Shown here piece after piece: positions 56,375 through 64,000 of a stretch of 64,000 bases of DNA. The stretch's first letter is position 1. Every line of letters begins with the position of its first letter. Both the position numbers and the translations under genes were made by a program. This stretch comes from Nonomuraea sp. PA05 (GTDB lineage: Bacteria > Actinomycetota > Actinomycetes > Streptosporangiales > Streptosporangiaceae). The notes under the pieces were generated by a model. It was not told the origin of the DNA and searched no databases. It saw only the letters and a program-made list of their open reading frames with translations. The stretch covers positions 1 through 64,000 of the forward strand of contig NZ_VSEY01000002.1 in assembly GCF_008086045.1 (NCBI RefSeq), in the 5' to 3' direction.

Positions 56375-56901
56375 CTGTCTCCTCCTTGGCCGAACGACTT
56401 TTGCTGGTGCTGGGCGGCTAGGGCCGCACCGGTCGCCACGAAGTCGGCCGGGTGGATCCAGGCGTCGGTCACCGCTGTGCCGCCGGCCTCACCGATGGCC
56501 GTGCGCAGCGGCATCGCCCAGCGGTGCTCCAGCAGCGCGATCGCGGCGGCCGCGCCGACGGGCACCGCGTCGGCGATGGCCCAGCGCTCCTCGTCGTCGA
56601 AGATCCCGTCACCGATGATCGCGGCGCCGGCCTCCGCGCCCTTCTCCACGCCCTTGTCACCTTCGGCGCCGAACCCCACCAGGGAGCCGACGACCATGCC
56701 GAACTGGTGCCGTTCCTCGGCCGACAGATCACTCATCTCCAGCGTGGTGAGCGCGCCGTGCTCGTTCTTGCGCACGACCAGCATGTCGATCAGCCGGACG
56801 ATGTCGTGCTCCCGTAACCGATGCAGCTCGGTGAGGACTCCGCCCGTGAAGTGCGGATCCTTGAACACCACCACCAGCAACTGCAGGGGGCCGAATTCCA
56901 C
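56371..56901 (-). CDS. DUF6325 family protein (paralogue 1)
   Basis: I start at GTG 56901 (V-E-F-G-P-L-Q-L-L-V-V-V-F), 9 bases after AGGAGG. An ATG at 56919 would place that ribosome site inside the gene, and family members usually start M-x-x-G-P-V-E. The ~176-residue soluble protein has a ferredoxin-like start, a glycine/acid-rich middle (VGFGAEGDKGVEKGAEAG) and AAAIALLEHRWAMPLRTAIGEAGG. The function is unknown. A close paralogue lies at the right window edge. Confidence 0.82.
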   Translation of the reverse strand: MEFGPLQLLVVVFKDPHFTGGVLTELHRLREHDIVRLIDMLVVRKNEHGALTTLEMSDLSAEERHQFGMVVGSLVGFGAEGDKGVEKGAEAGAAIIGDGIFDDEERWAIADAVPVGAAAAIALLEHRWAMPLRTAIGEAGGTAVTDAWIHPADFVATGAALAAQHQQKSFGQGGDR

Positions 56902-56929
56902 CTCCGGGCACCTCCTCATCTGCTCGCTG

Positions 56930-57187
56930 TCAGCGGGTCAGGACCTGCTGCTTGGCGGCCCGGTACTCCTCCTCGCTGATGGCGCCCTGGTCGAGCAGCG
57001 CCTTCAGCCGTTCGAGCTGGTCGGCCATGCCGCCGCCGCTCGGTTCCGCGCCGGACGGCTCGTACGGGTCCTGGCCGTACTCCGTCTCCTGGGCCTGGCG
57101 TTTGCCTGCCTGGTAGGCCAGCACGCCCGCGCCGGCCAGCATCGCCGCGTTGCGTAGTGGCCGTCTGCGTCTGTAGAGCAAGCCCAT
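56930..57187 (-). CDS. SHOCT-domain small protein
   Basis: The 85-residue protein has a basic N-terminus and one short hydrophobic helix (AAMLAGAGVLAYQAG). It ends in a C-terminal SHOCT motif, QLERLKALLDQGAISEEEYRAAKQQVL. SHOCT motifs occur at the ends of many membrane or stress proteins and may mediate oligomer formation. It sits in the operon between the DUF1269 and DUF6325 genes. Confidence 0.88.
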   Translation of the reverse strand: MGLLYRRRRPLRNAAMLAGAGVLAYQAGKRQAQETEYGQDPYEPSGAEPSGGGMADQLERLKALLDQGAISEEEYRAAKQQVLTR

Positions 57188-57213
57188 GGGTCTCCCCGCC
57201 TTCCCGGTACGGC

Positions 57214-57705
57214 TTACTTGTCTTCGCCGTGCAGGGCCTCCTGCAGCGCCTGCTCGGTCTCGCGCGACAGGGAGGACTTCAGCACGGTGCCGCCGTACTT
57301 GCTGAGCGCGGCCACGGCCTTGTCCGGGGTCACCTTCTCCACCACCAGGAACAGCGCCGACGTGCCGGGCTGCAGCATGTCGCGCACCTGCGCCTGGAAG
57401 GCCCGGTCGATGCCGGACTTCTCCACCTTGCCCATGATGGCGCCGAGTCCCGCTCCCATGGCCATGCCGAGGAACGGCACGAAGAACAGCATGCCGAACA
57501 GCAGCCCCCAGAACATGCCCCAGGTGGCCCCGCTGGCCACCGGCTGGTGGTGCGTGCTGACGTGCAGCTTGCCCTCGACGTCGCGTGAGATCACCGCCAC
57601 GGCGTCGGGCTGGATGATCAGCTCGCTGGTGAGACGCTGAACCTCGCGCTCGGCCTCGTATGCCGTCGCCTCGTCCGGGTAGCCGATCGCGATCAGGTCC
57701 GCCAT
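57214..57705 (-). CDS. DUF1269 family membrane protein
   Basis: ATG 57705 follows GGAAGGAGAG. The 163-residue protein reads DLIAIGYPDEATAYEAEREVQRL, then HHQPVASGATWGMFWGLLFGMLFFVPFLGMAMGAGLGAIMG (two glycine-rich helices), then VRDMLQPGTSALFLVVEKVTPDKAVAALSKYGG. This is the DUF1269 layout. It is the first gene of the leftward stress operon with a TCACCC dyad 65 bp upstream. Its biochemical role is unknown. Confidence 0.88.
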   Translation of the reverse strand: MADLIAIGYPDEATAYEAEREVQRLTSELIIQPDAVAVISRDVEGKLHVSTHHQPVASGATWGMFWGLLFGMLFFVPFLGMAMGAGLGAIMGKVEKSGIDRAFQAQVRDMLQPGTSALFLVVEKVTPDKAVAALSKYGGTVLKSSLSRETEQALQEALHGEDK

Positions 57706-57769
57706 CGCGCTCTCCTTCCTGTCCGATTTCTTCGACTCCCAGCAGACGCTCACCGGAGGGTCCGCATCA

Positions 57770-57786
57770 TCACCCGCACAGGGTGA
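57770..57786. promoter_or_regulatory. TCACCC-N5-GGGTGA operator of the DUF1269 operon
   Basis: TCACCC-GCACA-GGGTGA is a perfect dyad 65 bp upstream of ATG 57705. It is 12 bp from a second dyad serving the divergent operon. Confidence 0.72.
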
Positions 57787-57798
57787 GCGGGGCCGTGT

Positions 57799-57815
57799 TC
57801 ACCCTCGGGGGGTGA
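57799..57815. promoter_or_regulatory. TCACCC-N5-GGGTGA operator of the GH63/GH13 operon
   Basis: TCACCC-TCGGG-GGGTGA is a perfect dyad, ending 62 bp before ATG 57877. The flanks extend the symmetry (TTCACCC and GGGTGATGAA). Confidence 0.72.
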
Positions 57816-57876
57816 TGAACGCCCGCCTCCGCAGGGTGGACGTTTGCTGCGGACAGTGACCTTGGGAGGTGCTCGC

Positions 57877-60543
57877 ATGAACGCGGAGAGCCAACGGCTG
57901 GACCAGTCGGCCGCGCCGGACGCGCCGTGGCGCCGATGGGGCCCCTATCTCAGCGAACGCCAGTGGGGCACGGTCCGCGAGGACTACGGCGGCTCCGGCG
58001 AGGCGTGGGACTACCTCCCGCACGACCACGCCCGCTCCCGGGCCTACCGCTGGGGCGAGGACGGCCTCGGCGGCATCAGCGACGACCGGCAGCGGCTGTG
58101 CCTGTCGGTGGCGCTGTGGAACGGCAGGGACCCGATACTCAAGGAGCGGCCGTTCGGGCTGACCAACGGCGAGGGCAACCACGGCGAGGACGTCAAGGAG
58201 TACTACTACTACCTCGACAACACGCCCACGCACTCCTACATGCGGTTCCTGTACAAGTACCCGCAGGCCGAGTTCCCCTACGGCGACCTGGTGGCCGTCA
58301 ACGGCGGCCGGGACCGGCAGGCGTTCGAGTACGAGCTGCTCGACACGGGCGTCTTCGACGACAACCGCTACTTCGACGTCTTCGTCGAGTACGCCAAGGC
58401 GGCGCCCGAGGACGTGCTGGTCGAGATCACCGTCGCCAACCGCGGCCCCGAGCAGGCCGACGTGCACGTGCTGCCGACGGTGTGGTTCCGCAAGACCTGG
58501 TCGTGGCCGGGCGGCACGGCCAAGCCGGCCATGCGCGCGACCGCCGGCTCCGTCGTCCGGGCCGAGCACGAGGAGCTGGGCACGTACCACGTGTACTTCC
58601 AGGAGGGCGCGCCGCTGCTGTTCACGGAGAACGAGACGAACAACGAGCGGGTTTTCGGCAGCCCCAACACCGCGCAGTACGTCAAGGACGGCATCGGCCG
58701 CCACGTCGTGGACGGCGAGCAGGGCGCCGTCAATCCGGACAGGACCGGCACCAAGGCGGCGGCGCACCACGTGCTGACCGTCCCCGCGGGCGGCACGGCG
58801 ACCGTGCGGCTGCGGATGGCCGCGGGCGAGGTCGGCGACCCGCTCGGCGCGGCCTTCGGGGAGATCTTCGACCTGCGGCGGGCCGAGGCCGACGCTTTCT
58901 ACGCCGAGCTCACCCCGGCGGGTTCCAGCGAGGACGAGGCGGCGGTGCTGCGCCAGGCGCTGTCCGGGCTGCTGTGGAGCAAGCAGTTCTACTGCTACGA
59001 CGTCGACGGCTGGCTCAGGGCGCACGGGCAGGACCCGTGGACCCCGTCCGATCGGCGCAACCACGGCTGGTTCGGGATGGACGCGCACGACATCATCGTC
59101 ATGCCGGACAAGTGGGAGTACCCCTGGTTCGCGGCCTGGGATCTGGCCTTCCACGCGGTCGCGCTGGCCGTCGTCGACCTCGATCTGGCCAAGCACCAGG
59201 TGGAGCTGCTGCTGGACGACAGGTATCTGCACCTCAGCGGCCAGATCCCGGCCTACGAGTGGAACTTCGGCGACGTCAACCCGCCCGTGCACGCGTGGGC
59301 GGCCCGCTTCATCTACCTGCTGGAGACCCAGCTCCGCGGCCGGGGCGACCTGGACTTCCTGCAGCGGGTGTTCCAGAAGCTGCTGCTGAACTTCGCCTGG
59401 TGGCTCAACCGCAAGGACCCCGAGGGCCGCAACGTCTACGAGGGCGGCTTCCTCGGCCTGGACAACATCGGCGTGTTCGACCGCAGCGCCCCGCTGCCCA
59501 CCGGCGGGTCGCTGGACCAGGCCGACGGCACCGCCTGGATGGCGTTCTACGCGCAGAACATGCTGCAGCTCGCCGTGGAGCTGGCCGAGCACGAGCCCGC
59601 CTACGAGGACCTCGCGGTCAAGTTCGCCGGGCACTTCCTGTGGATCGCCGCCGCCACCGACCGGGTGGGCGACGTCAAGGACGAGATGTGGGACGAGGCC
59701 GACGGCTTCTTCTACGACGTCCTGCGGCTGCCCGACGGCTCCGGCACGCGGCTGCGGGTGCGCTCGCTGGTGGGGCTGCTGCCGCTGTGCGCGTCCACGG
59801 TCTTCCCGCCGCTGGCCGCCGAGGGTGAGGAGGGCCCGCTGGCCGCGAAGATCCGCCGGTTCGCCGAGCGGCATCCGTGGCTGCGCGGCGGCATGTCGGC
59901 CGCCGACCGGCAGGGCGTGGGCGGGCGGCGGCTGCTGTCGCTGCTGGACGAGGGCAAGCTCAGGCGGGTGCTGGCCCGCATGCTCGACGAGGAGGAGTTC
60001 CTCAGCCCGTACGGCATCCGCTCCCTGTCGCGCCACCATCTCGACCACCCCTACGAGTTCCGGGCGGGCGGCGAGACCTACCAGGTCCGATATGTGCCGG
60101 CCGAGTCCGACAGCGGCATGTTCGGCGGCAACTCCAACTGGCGGGGCCCGGTCTGGGTGCCGATGAACGCGCTGATCATCCGGGCGCTGCTGAACCTGTA
60201 CGTCTTCTACGGCGACGACTTCACCGTCGAGTGCCCCACCGGGTCGGGCAACCGGATGACGCTGTTCGGCGTGGGCAAGGAGCTGGCCGCCCGGCTCACC
60301 CGCATCTTCCTGCGCGACCGGGACGGCCACCGCCCGCTGTACGGCGGGCTGCGGATCTACCAGGAGGACCCGCATTGGCGGGACCTGATCCAGTTCCACG
60401 AGTACTTCCACGGGGACAACGGGGCCGGGCTCGGGGCCGCGCACCAGACCGGGTGGACGGCCGACGTCGCCGTCTTCATGATCCTTTTCGGCAACCTCTC
60501 CGCCGCAGACCTGCTGGCAGGGCACCGGACCAAGGAGCCGTGA
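57877..60543 (+). CDS. GH63/MGH1-like glycoside hydrolase
   Basis: The 888-residue protein has no signal peptide. It starts WRRWGPYLSERQWGTVREDYGG, the typical opening of bacterial GH63-like (mannosyl-oligosaccharide glucosidase-type) enzymes. The (alpha/alpha)6 region includes PWFAAWDLAFHAVALAVVD, GQIPAYEWNFGDVNPPVHAW, RGPVWVPMNALIIRALL and the closing FHEYFHGDNGAGLGAAHQTGW with Glu and Asp in catalytic positions. It probably removes glucose from a cytosolic alpha-glucan or disaccharide. It is coupled with the GH13 gene 2 bp downstream. Confidence 0.87.
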   Translation: MNAESQRLDQSAAPDAPWRRWGPYLSERQWGTVREDYGGSGEAWDYLPHDHARSRAYRWGEDGLGGISDDRQRLCLSVALWNGRDPILKERPFGLTNGEGNHGEDVKEYYYYLDNTPTHSYMRFLYKYPQAEFPYGDLVAVNGGRDRQAFEYELLDTGVFDDNRYFDVFVEYAKAAPEDVLVEITVANRGPEQADVHVLPTVWFRKTWSWPGGTAKPAMRATAGSVVRAEHEELGTYHVYFQEGAPLLFTENETNNERVFGSPNTAQYVKDGIGRHVVDGEQGAVNPDRTGTKAAAHHVLTVPAGGTATVRLRMAAGEVGDPLGAAFGEIFDLRRAEADAFYAELTPAGSSEDEAAVLRQALSGLLWSKQFYCYDVDGWLRAHGQDPWTPSDRRNHGWFGMDAHDIIVMPDKWEYPWFAAWDLAFHAVALAVVDLDLAKHQVELLLDDRYLHLSGQIPAYEWNFGDVNPPVHAWAARFIYLLETQLRGRGDLDFLQRVFQKLLLNFAWWLNRKDPEGRNVYEGGFLGLDNIGVFDRSAPLPTGGSLDQADGTAWMAFYAQNMLQLAVELAEHEPAYEDLAVKFAGHFLWIAAATDRVGDVKDEMWDEADGFFYDVLRLPDGSGTRLRVRSLVGLLPLCASTVFPPLAAEGEEGPLAAKIRRFAERHPWLRGGMSAADRQGVGGRRLLSLLDEGKLRRVLARMLDEEEFLSPYGIRSLSRHHLDHPYEFRAGGETYQVRYVPAESDSGMFGGNSNWRGPVWVPMNALIIRALLNLYVFYGDDFTVECPTGSGNRMTLFGVGKELAARLTRIFLRDRDGHRPLYGGLRIYQEDPHWRDLIQFHEYFHGDNGAGLGAAHQTGWTADVAVFMILFGNLSAADLLAGHRTKEP

Positions 60544-60545
60544 CG

Positions 60546-62027
60546 ATGAGGCACCGACGCGCACCGATGATCTACGAGGTCGACACCTGGGAGTGGCTCA
60601 GCGACGTGCGGCGCCGCTTCGGCTGCCCGGCGCGCCTCCAGGACGTGCCGAAGGAGGCGTGGGACGAGCTGGCCGTGCCCGGCGTCGACACCCTCTGGCT
60701 GATGGGCGTCTGGCAGCGCAGCCCCGAGGGCCGCGCCATCGCGCTGGCCGACCCGGAGTTACGGCGGAGCTTCGCCGAGGCGCTGCCCGGCGTCACCGAC
60801 GACGACATCGCCGGGTCGCCGTACTGCGTGCGCGACTACGTCGCCGACGAGGGCCTCGGCGGCCCGGAGGGGCTGGCGGCGGCGCGGGCCGAGCTGAACC
60901 GGCGCGACATCGCCCTGCTGCTCGACTACGTGCCCAACCACGTGGCTCCCGACCACCCGTGGGTGGCGGCGCACCCCGACTACTTCGTCCGGGGCGGCGC
61001 CGGGGACCTGAGCCGCGACCCCGCCGCCTTCCTCGAACGCGGCGGCCACGTCTACGCCAGGGGCCAGGACCCGTTCTTCCCGCCGTGGCCGGACGTCGTC
61101 CAGCTCAACGCCTTCTCCCAGGGGTTGCGCACCTCCACCGTGGAGACGCTGCTGCGCATCGGCGAGCACTGCGACGGGGTCCGCTGCGACATGGCGATGC
61201 TCATGACCAACGAGGTGTTCGCCAGGACGTGGGGCGCACGGGCCGGCAAGCCTCCCGCCAAGGACTTCTGGCCGTCCGTCATCGACCGGGTCAGGAAGCG
61301 GCATCCCGGGATGACGTTCGTGGCCGAGGCGTACTGGGACATGGAGTGGACGCTGCAGCAGCAGGGCTTCGACTACTGCTACGACAAGCGGCTCTACGAC
61401 CGGCTGCTGGACGGCGACCCCGGCTCCGTGCGGGCGCACCTGACCGCCGGCCTGCCCTACCAGCAGCGCCTGGTGCGGTTCCTGGAGAACCACGACGAGC
61501 CCAGGGCCGCCGCCACCATGCACCAGGCCAAGGAGCGGGCGGCGGCGACGATGATCGCGACCCTGCCCGGCGCGGTCATGTGGCACGAGGGCCAGTTCGA
61601 GGGCCGCCGGACCCGGGTGCCGGTCTTCCTGGGCCGCCGACCCGAGGAACCCGCGATCGAGGGGCTGCGCGAGTTCTACGAGCGGCTCATCGCCGCCGTG
61701 GCCTCCTCCGGCATGCGGCAGGGCGAGTGGCGGCTGCTGGACTGCCACGGCTGGCCGGACAACCAGTCGTGCGCCGGCCTGCTGGCCTGGGCCTGGACCG
61801 CGCCGGACGCGCGGCACCTCGTCGTGGTCAACTTCCAGGACCGTCCCGCGCAGGCCCGTGTGCCGCTGCCCTGGCCCGAGCTGCCGGACCGGCAGTGGAT
61901 CCTGCGCGACCTGCTCACCGGCGACGTGCACGAGCGGGCCGGCGCCCCGATGCGCACCGAGGGCCTGTACGTCGAGCTCGGCGGCTGGGCCACCCACGTC
62001 TTCACGGTCGATCCGGCCGCACCCTGA
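60546..62027 (+). CDS. GH13 alpha-amylase family protein
   Basis: The 493-residue cytosolic protein has the four GH13 conserved regions: LLDYVPNHVAPDHP, GVRCDMAMLMTN with the Asp nucleophile, FVAEAYWDM with the Glu acid/base and FLENHDEPRAA with the transition-state Asp. The start is ATG 60546; MIYEVDTW at 60567 is an alternative. It probably acts on glycogen or a related glucan as an energy reserve, alongside the GH63-like enzyme, under the upstream dyad. Confidence 0.9.
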   Translation: MRHRRAPMIYEVDTWEWLSDVRRRFGCPARLQDVPKEAWDELAVPGVDTLWLMGVWQRSPEGRAIALADPELRRSFAEALPGVTDDDIAGSPYCVRDYVADEGLGGPEGLAAARAELNRRDIALLLDYVPNHVAPDHPWVAAHPDYFVRGGAGDLSRDPAAFLERGGHVYARGQDPFFPPWPDVVQLNAFSQGLRTSTVETLLRIGEHCDGVRCDMAMLMTNEVFARTWGARAGKPPAKDFWPSVIDRVRKRHPGMTFVAEAYWDMEWTLQQQGFDYCYDKRLYDRLLDGDPGSVRAHLTAGLPYQQRLVRFLENHDEPRAAATMHQAKERAAATMIATLPGAVMWHEGQFEGRRTRVPVFLGRRPEEPAIEGLREFYERLIAAVASSGMRQGEWRLLDCHGWPDNQSCAGLLAWAWTAPDARHLVVVNFQDRPAQARVPLPWPELPDRQWILRDLLTGDVHERAGAPMRTEGLYVELGGWATHVFTVDPAAP

Positions 62028-62056
62028 CCACCGATCCCCATGAAGGGCGAATGACG

Positions 62057-62557
62057 ATGGAGTACTCCAGGTACGACGGCGAACCGCAGCTCGCGCCCGC
62101 CTCTCCCCCTCCGCCTGTGATCGACATGCGCCGGCTCTGGGGCGGCGGCCTGGCCACCGCCCTGGTCGCCGCGCTCGTGGCGTGGGTGGCCGTGCTGATC
62201 GCGCGGGCGGTCTTCCACGCCGAGCTGCTGACCCCGGAGAGCAGAGGGCTGACCCGCGCCTCCGGCACGACCCTGTACGTCATCTCCGCCGGCGCGGGGG
62301 CGCTCATCGCCACGCTGATCCTGCTGCTCATGGTCGCGCTCACGCCGCGCCCCCTGGCCTACTTCGGCTGGATCATCGGGCTCATCACCGTGGCCTGCGC
62401 CGTCCTGCCCTTCACCGTGGACGCCCCCCTGCTCGACCAGCTCCTCACGGGCTTCGCCAACCTCGCCGTCGGGCTGGTCATCCTGACGCTGCTGCCCAAG
62501 GTCGGCTACTCCACGATCCGCCCGGGCCAGCCCGCCCAGCCGCCGCCCCTCCAGTGA
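62057..62557 (+). CDS. DUF6069 family membrane protein
   Basis: ATG 62057 lies 9 bases after GAAGGG; ATG 62051 is possible. The ~166-residue protein has a Pro-rich N-terminal tail (ASPPPPVIDMRRLW) and four helices: GGLATALVAALVAWVAVLIARAVF, TTLYVISAGAGALIATLILLLMVAL, YFGWIIGLITVACAVLPF and LTGFANLAVGLVILTLLP. This is the DUF6069 layout, a family of unknown function. It closes the GH63/GH13 operon. Confidence 0.78.
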   Translation: MEYSRYDGEPQLAPASPPPPVIDMRRLWGGGLATALVAALVAWVAVLIARAVFHAELLTPESRGLTRASGTTLYVISAGAGALIATLILLLMVALTPRPLAYFGWIIGLITVACAVLPFTVDAPLLDQLLTGFANLAVGLVILTLLPKVGYSTIRPGQPAQPPPLQ

Positions 62558-62573
62558 CGTCGCCGCTGGGGCG

Positions 62574-62825
62574 TCACGGGCCGCCGAACCACCCGCGGCG
62601 CCGGTCGTCCCAGCGCCGGTCCCGGCGCTGCCCCTCGCCCTCCCGCTCCTCTTCCTCCAACTCGGCGACGATCCTGGCCCACCGGTGGGGGTTCACCCAG
62701 ACGCCGGCGTCGTGTGCGCCCGTGGGGGGCGGCGGGGCGTTGCGCTTGCGCCACATGCGCCGGGCCGTCCGCGACAGCCACCAGACGAGAACGCCCAGGA
62801 CGATGAGTTGGAGGAGTAGTTCCAT
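62574..62825 (-). CDS. Small single-helix membrane protein
   Basis: ATG 62825 follows GGGAGACACC. The 83-residue protein begins MELLLQLIVLGVLVWWLSRTARR, one membrane helix with a basic inner side. A cytoplasmic, charged tail follows, with ARIVAELEEEEREGEGQRRDRR, probably a short coiled segment. I recognise no family. It is transcribed leftward, opposite to the DUF7144 gene at 62965. Confidence 0.65.
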   Translation of the reverse strand: MELLLQLIVLGVLVWWLSRTARRMWRKRNAPPPPTGAHDAGVWVNPHRWARIVAELEEEEREGEGQRRDRRWDDRRRGWFGGP

Positions 62826-62911
62826 GGTGTCTCCCTGCTGCTTCACCCGGCGGGACCGCTCGGCCGTCTCGTCGATGGCCGCAGTATCCGGCCTGCCGCA
62901 GACGGCCCGAA

Positions 62912-62928
62912 TCACCCGCCAGGGATGA
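62912..62928. promoter_or_regulatory. TCACCC-N5-GGRTGA operator of DUF7144 paralogue 3
   Basis: TCACCC-GCCAG-GGATGA has one change from the perfect dyad. It ends 37 bp before ATG 62965 and starts 87 bp from the divergent start at 62825. Confidence 0.65.
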
Positions 62929-62964
62929 AAACACGGCAGAACTCACGAACGTGGGAGGTGGCTC

Positions 62965-63381
62965 ATGACAGAGAACCACACGCCGATCCGGACGACCGCC
63001 AAGGACGAGTGGGCCGTGGGCATCGCCGCGTTCGCCGGCTGCGTGATGGTGATGATCGCGATCTTCCAGGTCATCACGGGGATCGCCGCGCTGGTGAACC
63101 AGGACGCGATCTACCCGATGACGGAGCACCGGATCCTCATCGCCGACCCGGCGACGTGGGGCTGGGTGCACCTGGCGCTGGGCATCCTCATCGGGCTCGC
63201 CGGGTTCGGCGTCTTCGCCGGGGTGGGCCCGGCCCGCGCGATCGGCGTCGTGCTCGCGGCGATCGGCGCGCTGGCGAACTTCCTCGACCTGGCCGAGCGA
63301 CCCCTGTGGTCGATCGCGCTCATCGCCCTGTACGTGACGGTCATCTGGGCCCTGACCGTCTTCACGCGCCCGTACCGCTGA
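62965..63381 (+). CDS. DUF7144 family membrane protein (paralogue 3)
   Basis: ATG 62965 follows GGGAGGTGGC. The 138-residue, four-helix protein matches the paralogues: WAVGIAAFAGCVMVMIAIFQVITGIAALVNQDAIY, ILIADPATWGWVHLALGILIGLAGF and ARAIGVVLAAIGALANFLDLAERPLWSIALIALYVTVIWALTVF. The 3' end, including the stop codon, is tandemly duplicated just downstream. It carries its own dyad site. Confidence 0.87.
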   Translation: MTENHTPIRTTAKDEWAVGIAAFAGCVMVMIAIFQVITGIAALVNQDAIYPMTEHRILIADPATWGWVHLALGILIGLAGFGVFAGVGPARAIGVVLAAIGALANFLDLAERPLWSIALIALYVTVIWALTVFTRPYR

Positions 63382-63418
63382 GAGCCCTGACCGTCTTCAC
63401 GCGCCCCTGCCGCCGAGA
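63349..63418 (+). repeat. 35-bp tandem duplication of the 3' end of a DUF7144 gene
   Basis: Copies at 63349-63383 and 63384-63418 differ at four positions. The stop codon of the gene is in copy 1, and in copy 2 the same position reads CGA. A change at the first stop would extend the protein. Confidence 0.85.
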
Positions 63419-63423
63419 CACGC

Positions 63424-63457
63424 GCGAGGCCCGCCGGTCATCACCGGCGGGCCTCGC
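63424..63457. terminator. Strong bidirectional hairpin terminator
   Basis: Perfect 15-base arms (GCGAGGCCCGCCGGT and its complement) with a 4-base loop CATC lie between convergent genes. Confidence 0.85.
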
Positions 63458-63545
63458 GGGGCTGCGTCACCGGCGGCGACGGCTCACCCTCCTGGCCGTG
63501 CGGCGCCCGGTGCGCCTGGCCACCCTTCTGGCTCCGAACATGTCC

Positions 63546-64000
63546 CTACCTCCCGTTCCTCGACTGCTCCAGAACCGACAGCCGCTTGGCCTCCTCCGCC
63601 GTGTGCAGCCCCAGCGCGATGAGGTCGAAGGGGCTGATGAAGCCGTCGCTGATGCGGAATCCGTTCGCCCGCAGGATCGCGTCGCGCAGCGGGACCGCCC
63701 AGTGGTGCTCCAGCAGGATGAGCGCGGCGGCGGTGTCGTTCGGGATCTCCGCCAGAACGTCCCAGACCTCCTCGTCCGAGGGCATCACGTGCAGGCCCGA
63801 CTCCCTGACGGTCTCGGCGCCGGCCAGCGCGCCCGCCTCGATGCCCTCCTCGCCCTCGATGCCGAGCCCGATGAGGGCTCCGATCTTGGTGCCGTACTCG
63901 ATCGCCTCTTCCTCTGTCAGGTTGCTGAGGTGCTCCACCTCGATCTCGCCCGCCTTGTCCTTGTAGACGGCGAGCGCGTCGATCACGCGCACGGTGTCGC
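63546..64000 (-). CDS. DUF6325 family protein (paralogue 2), 5' end outside window
   Basis: The frame is open to the window edge, and alignment to the paralogue at 56371 shows that about 30-40 N-terminal residues are missing, so the apparent GTG at 63992 is internal. Shared features are VRVIDALAVYKDKAGEIEVEHLSNLTEEE, IGALIGLGIEGEEGIEAGALAGAE, AAALILLEHHWAVPLRDAILRANG and GFISPFDLIALGLH. The function is unknown. The gene lies in the same stress-associated neighbourhood. Confidence 0.85.
   Translation of the reverse strand, partial: DTVRVIDALAVYKDKAGEIEVEHLSNLTEEEAIEYGTKIGALIGLGIEGEEGIEAGALAGAETVRESGLHVMPSDEEVWDVLAEIPNDTAAALILLEHHWAVPLRDAILRANGFRISDGFISPFDLIALGLHTAEEAKRLSVLEQSRNGR

Noticed and set aside
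57799..60564. Long minus-strand open frame opposite the GH63-like gene
   Set aside because: It is a mirror frame of a recognised enzyme; there are no motifs and no ribosome site.
63992..64000. GTG 63992 as the true start of the right-edge DUF6325 gene
   Set aside because: The paralogue shows that about 30-40 residues precede this point, and the frame is open to the edge.

Overview
The window is very GC-rich DNA with dense, often overlapping genes, frequent GTG starts and actinobacterial families throughout: SARP/AfsR regulators, NarL/LuxR two-component pairs, a DevS-type kinase, barstar, DUF2630, DUF6325, DUF7144 and a decaprenyl-phosphate phosphoribosyltransferase-like UbiA protein. It looks like a chromosomal segment of a filamentous actinomycete. 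A member of the Streptosporangiales (Nonomuraea-like) is my best guess, but that is inference. I see no rRNA, tRNA, CRISPR array, transposase or prophage.

Region 1 (1-10.6 kb) is mixed housekeeping and signalling. It starts with the N-terminus of a DevS/DosT-like kinase and a flavin-binding PPOX protein behind a near-perfect DosR/DevR box. Then come a P450, a secreted microbial ribonuclease with its barstar inhibitor, a two-component system, an S33 hydrolase, a methyltransferase behind a Zur-like box, an SRPBCC protein, a nitronate monooxygenase and a DUF2630 protein.

Region 2 (10.9-27.5 kb) looks like a dedicated biosynthetic island. A large AfsR-type STAND regulator is followed by a class III aminotransferase, an NAD-dependent epimerase, a UbiA polyprenyl-phosphate transferase and a short SARP. 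Next are two diverging operons with four membrane-anchored family 2 glycosyltransferases, a sulfotransferase, two membrane-anchored endonuclease/exonuclease/phosphatase (EEP) paralogues, a flippase-like protein and a secreted phosphodiester glycosidase. A 14-bp repeat array sits between the divergent operons. I infer a polyprenyl-linked, possibly sulfated, exported glycan or glycolipid; the product is unknown to me.

Region 3 (27.5-43.6 kb) holds a 1834-residue caspase/STAND/WD40 protein, a GH92 alpha-mannosidase with two LacI-type operators, a DUF305 lipoprotein, a second two-component system, a small secreted protein, a GH25 lysozyme, a TIGR00027-type methyltransferase and an FAD monooxygenase.

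Region 4 (43.6-64 kb) looks like an anaerobic or energy-stress island. It has HdeD/DUF308 proteins, an MFS exporter with a P-type ATPase, a complete arginine deiminase operon (antiporter, arcA, arcB, arcC), three DUF7144 membrane proteins, two DUF6325 proteins, DUF1269 and SHOCT proteins, and a GH63-like plus GH13 carbohydrate-breakdown pair. A 17-bp dyad, TCACCC-N5-GGGTGA, occurs seven times (plus one weak copy) in its intergenic regions, mostly 62-75 bp from start codons. It ties these genes into what I propose is one regulon. Several short tandem repeats (9, 14, 15, 18, 35 and 48 bp units) are scattered over the window.
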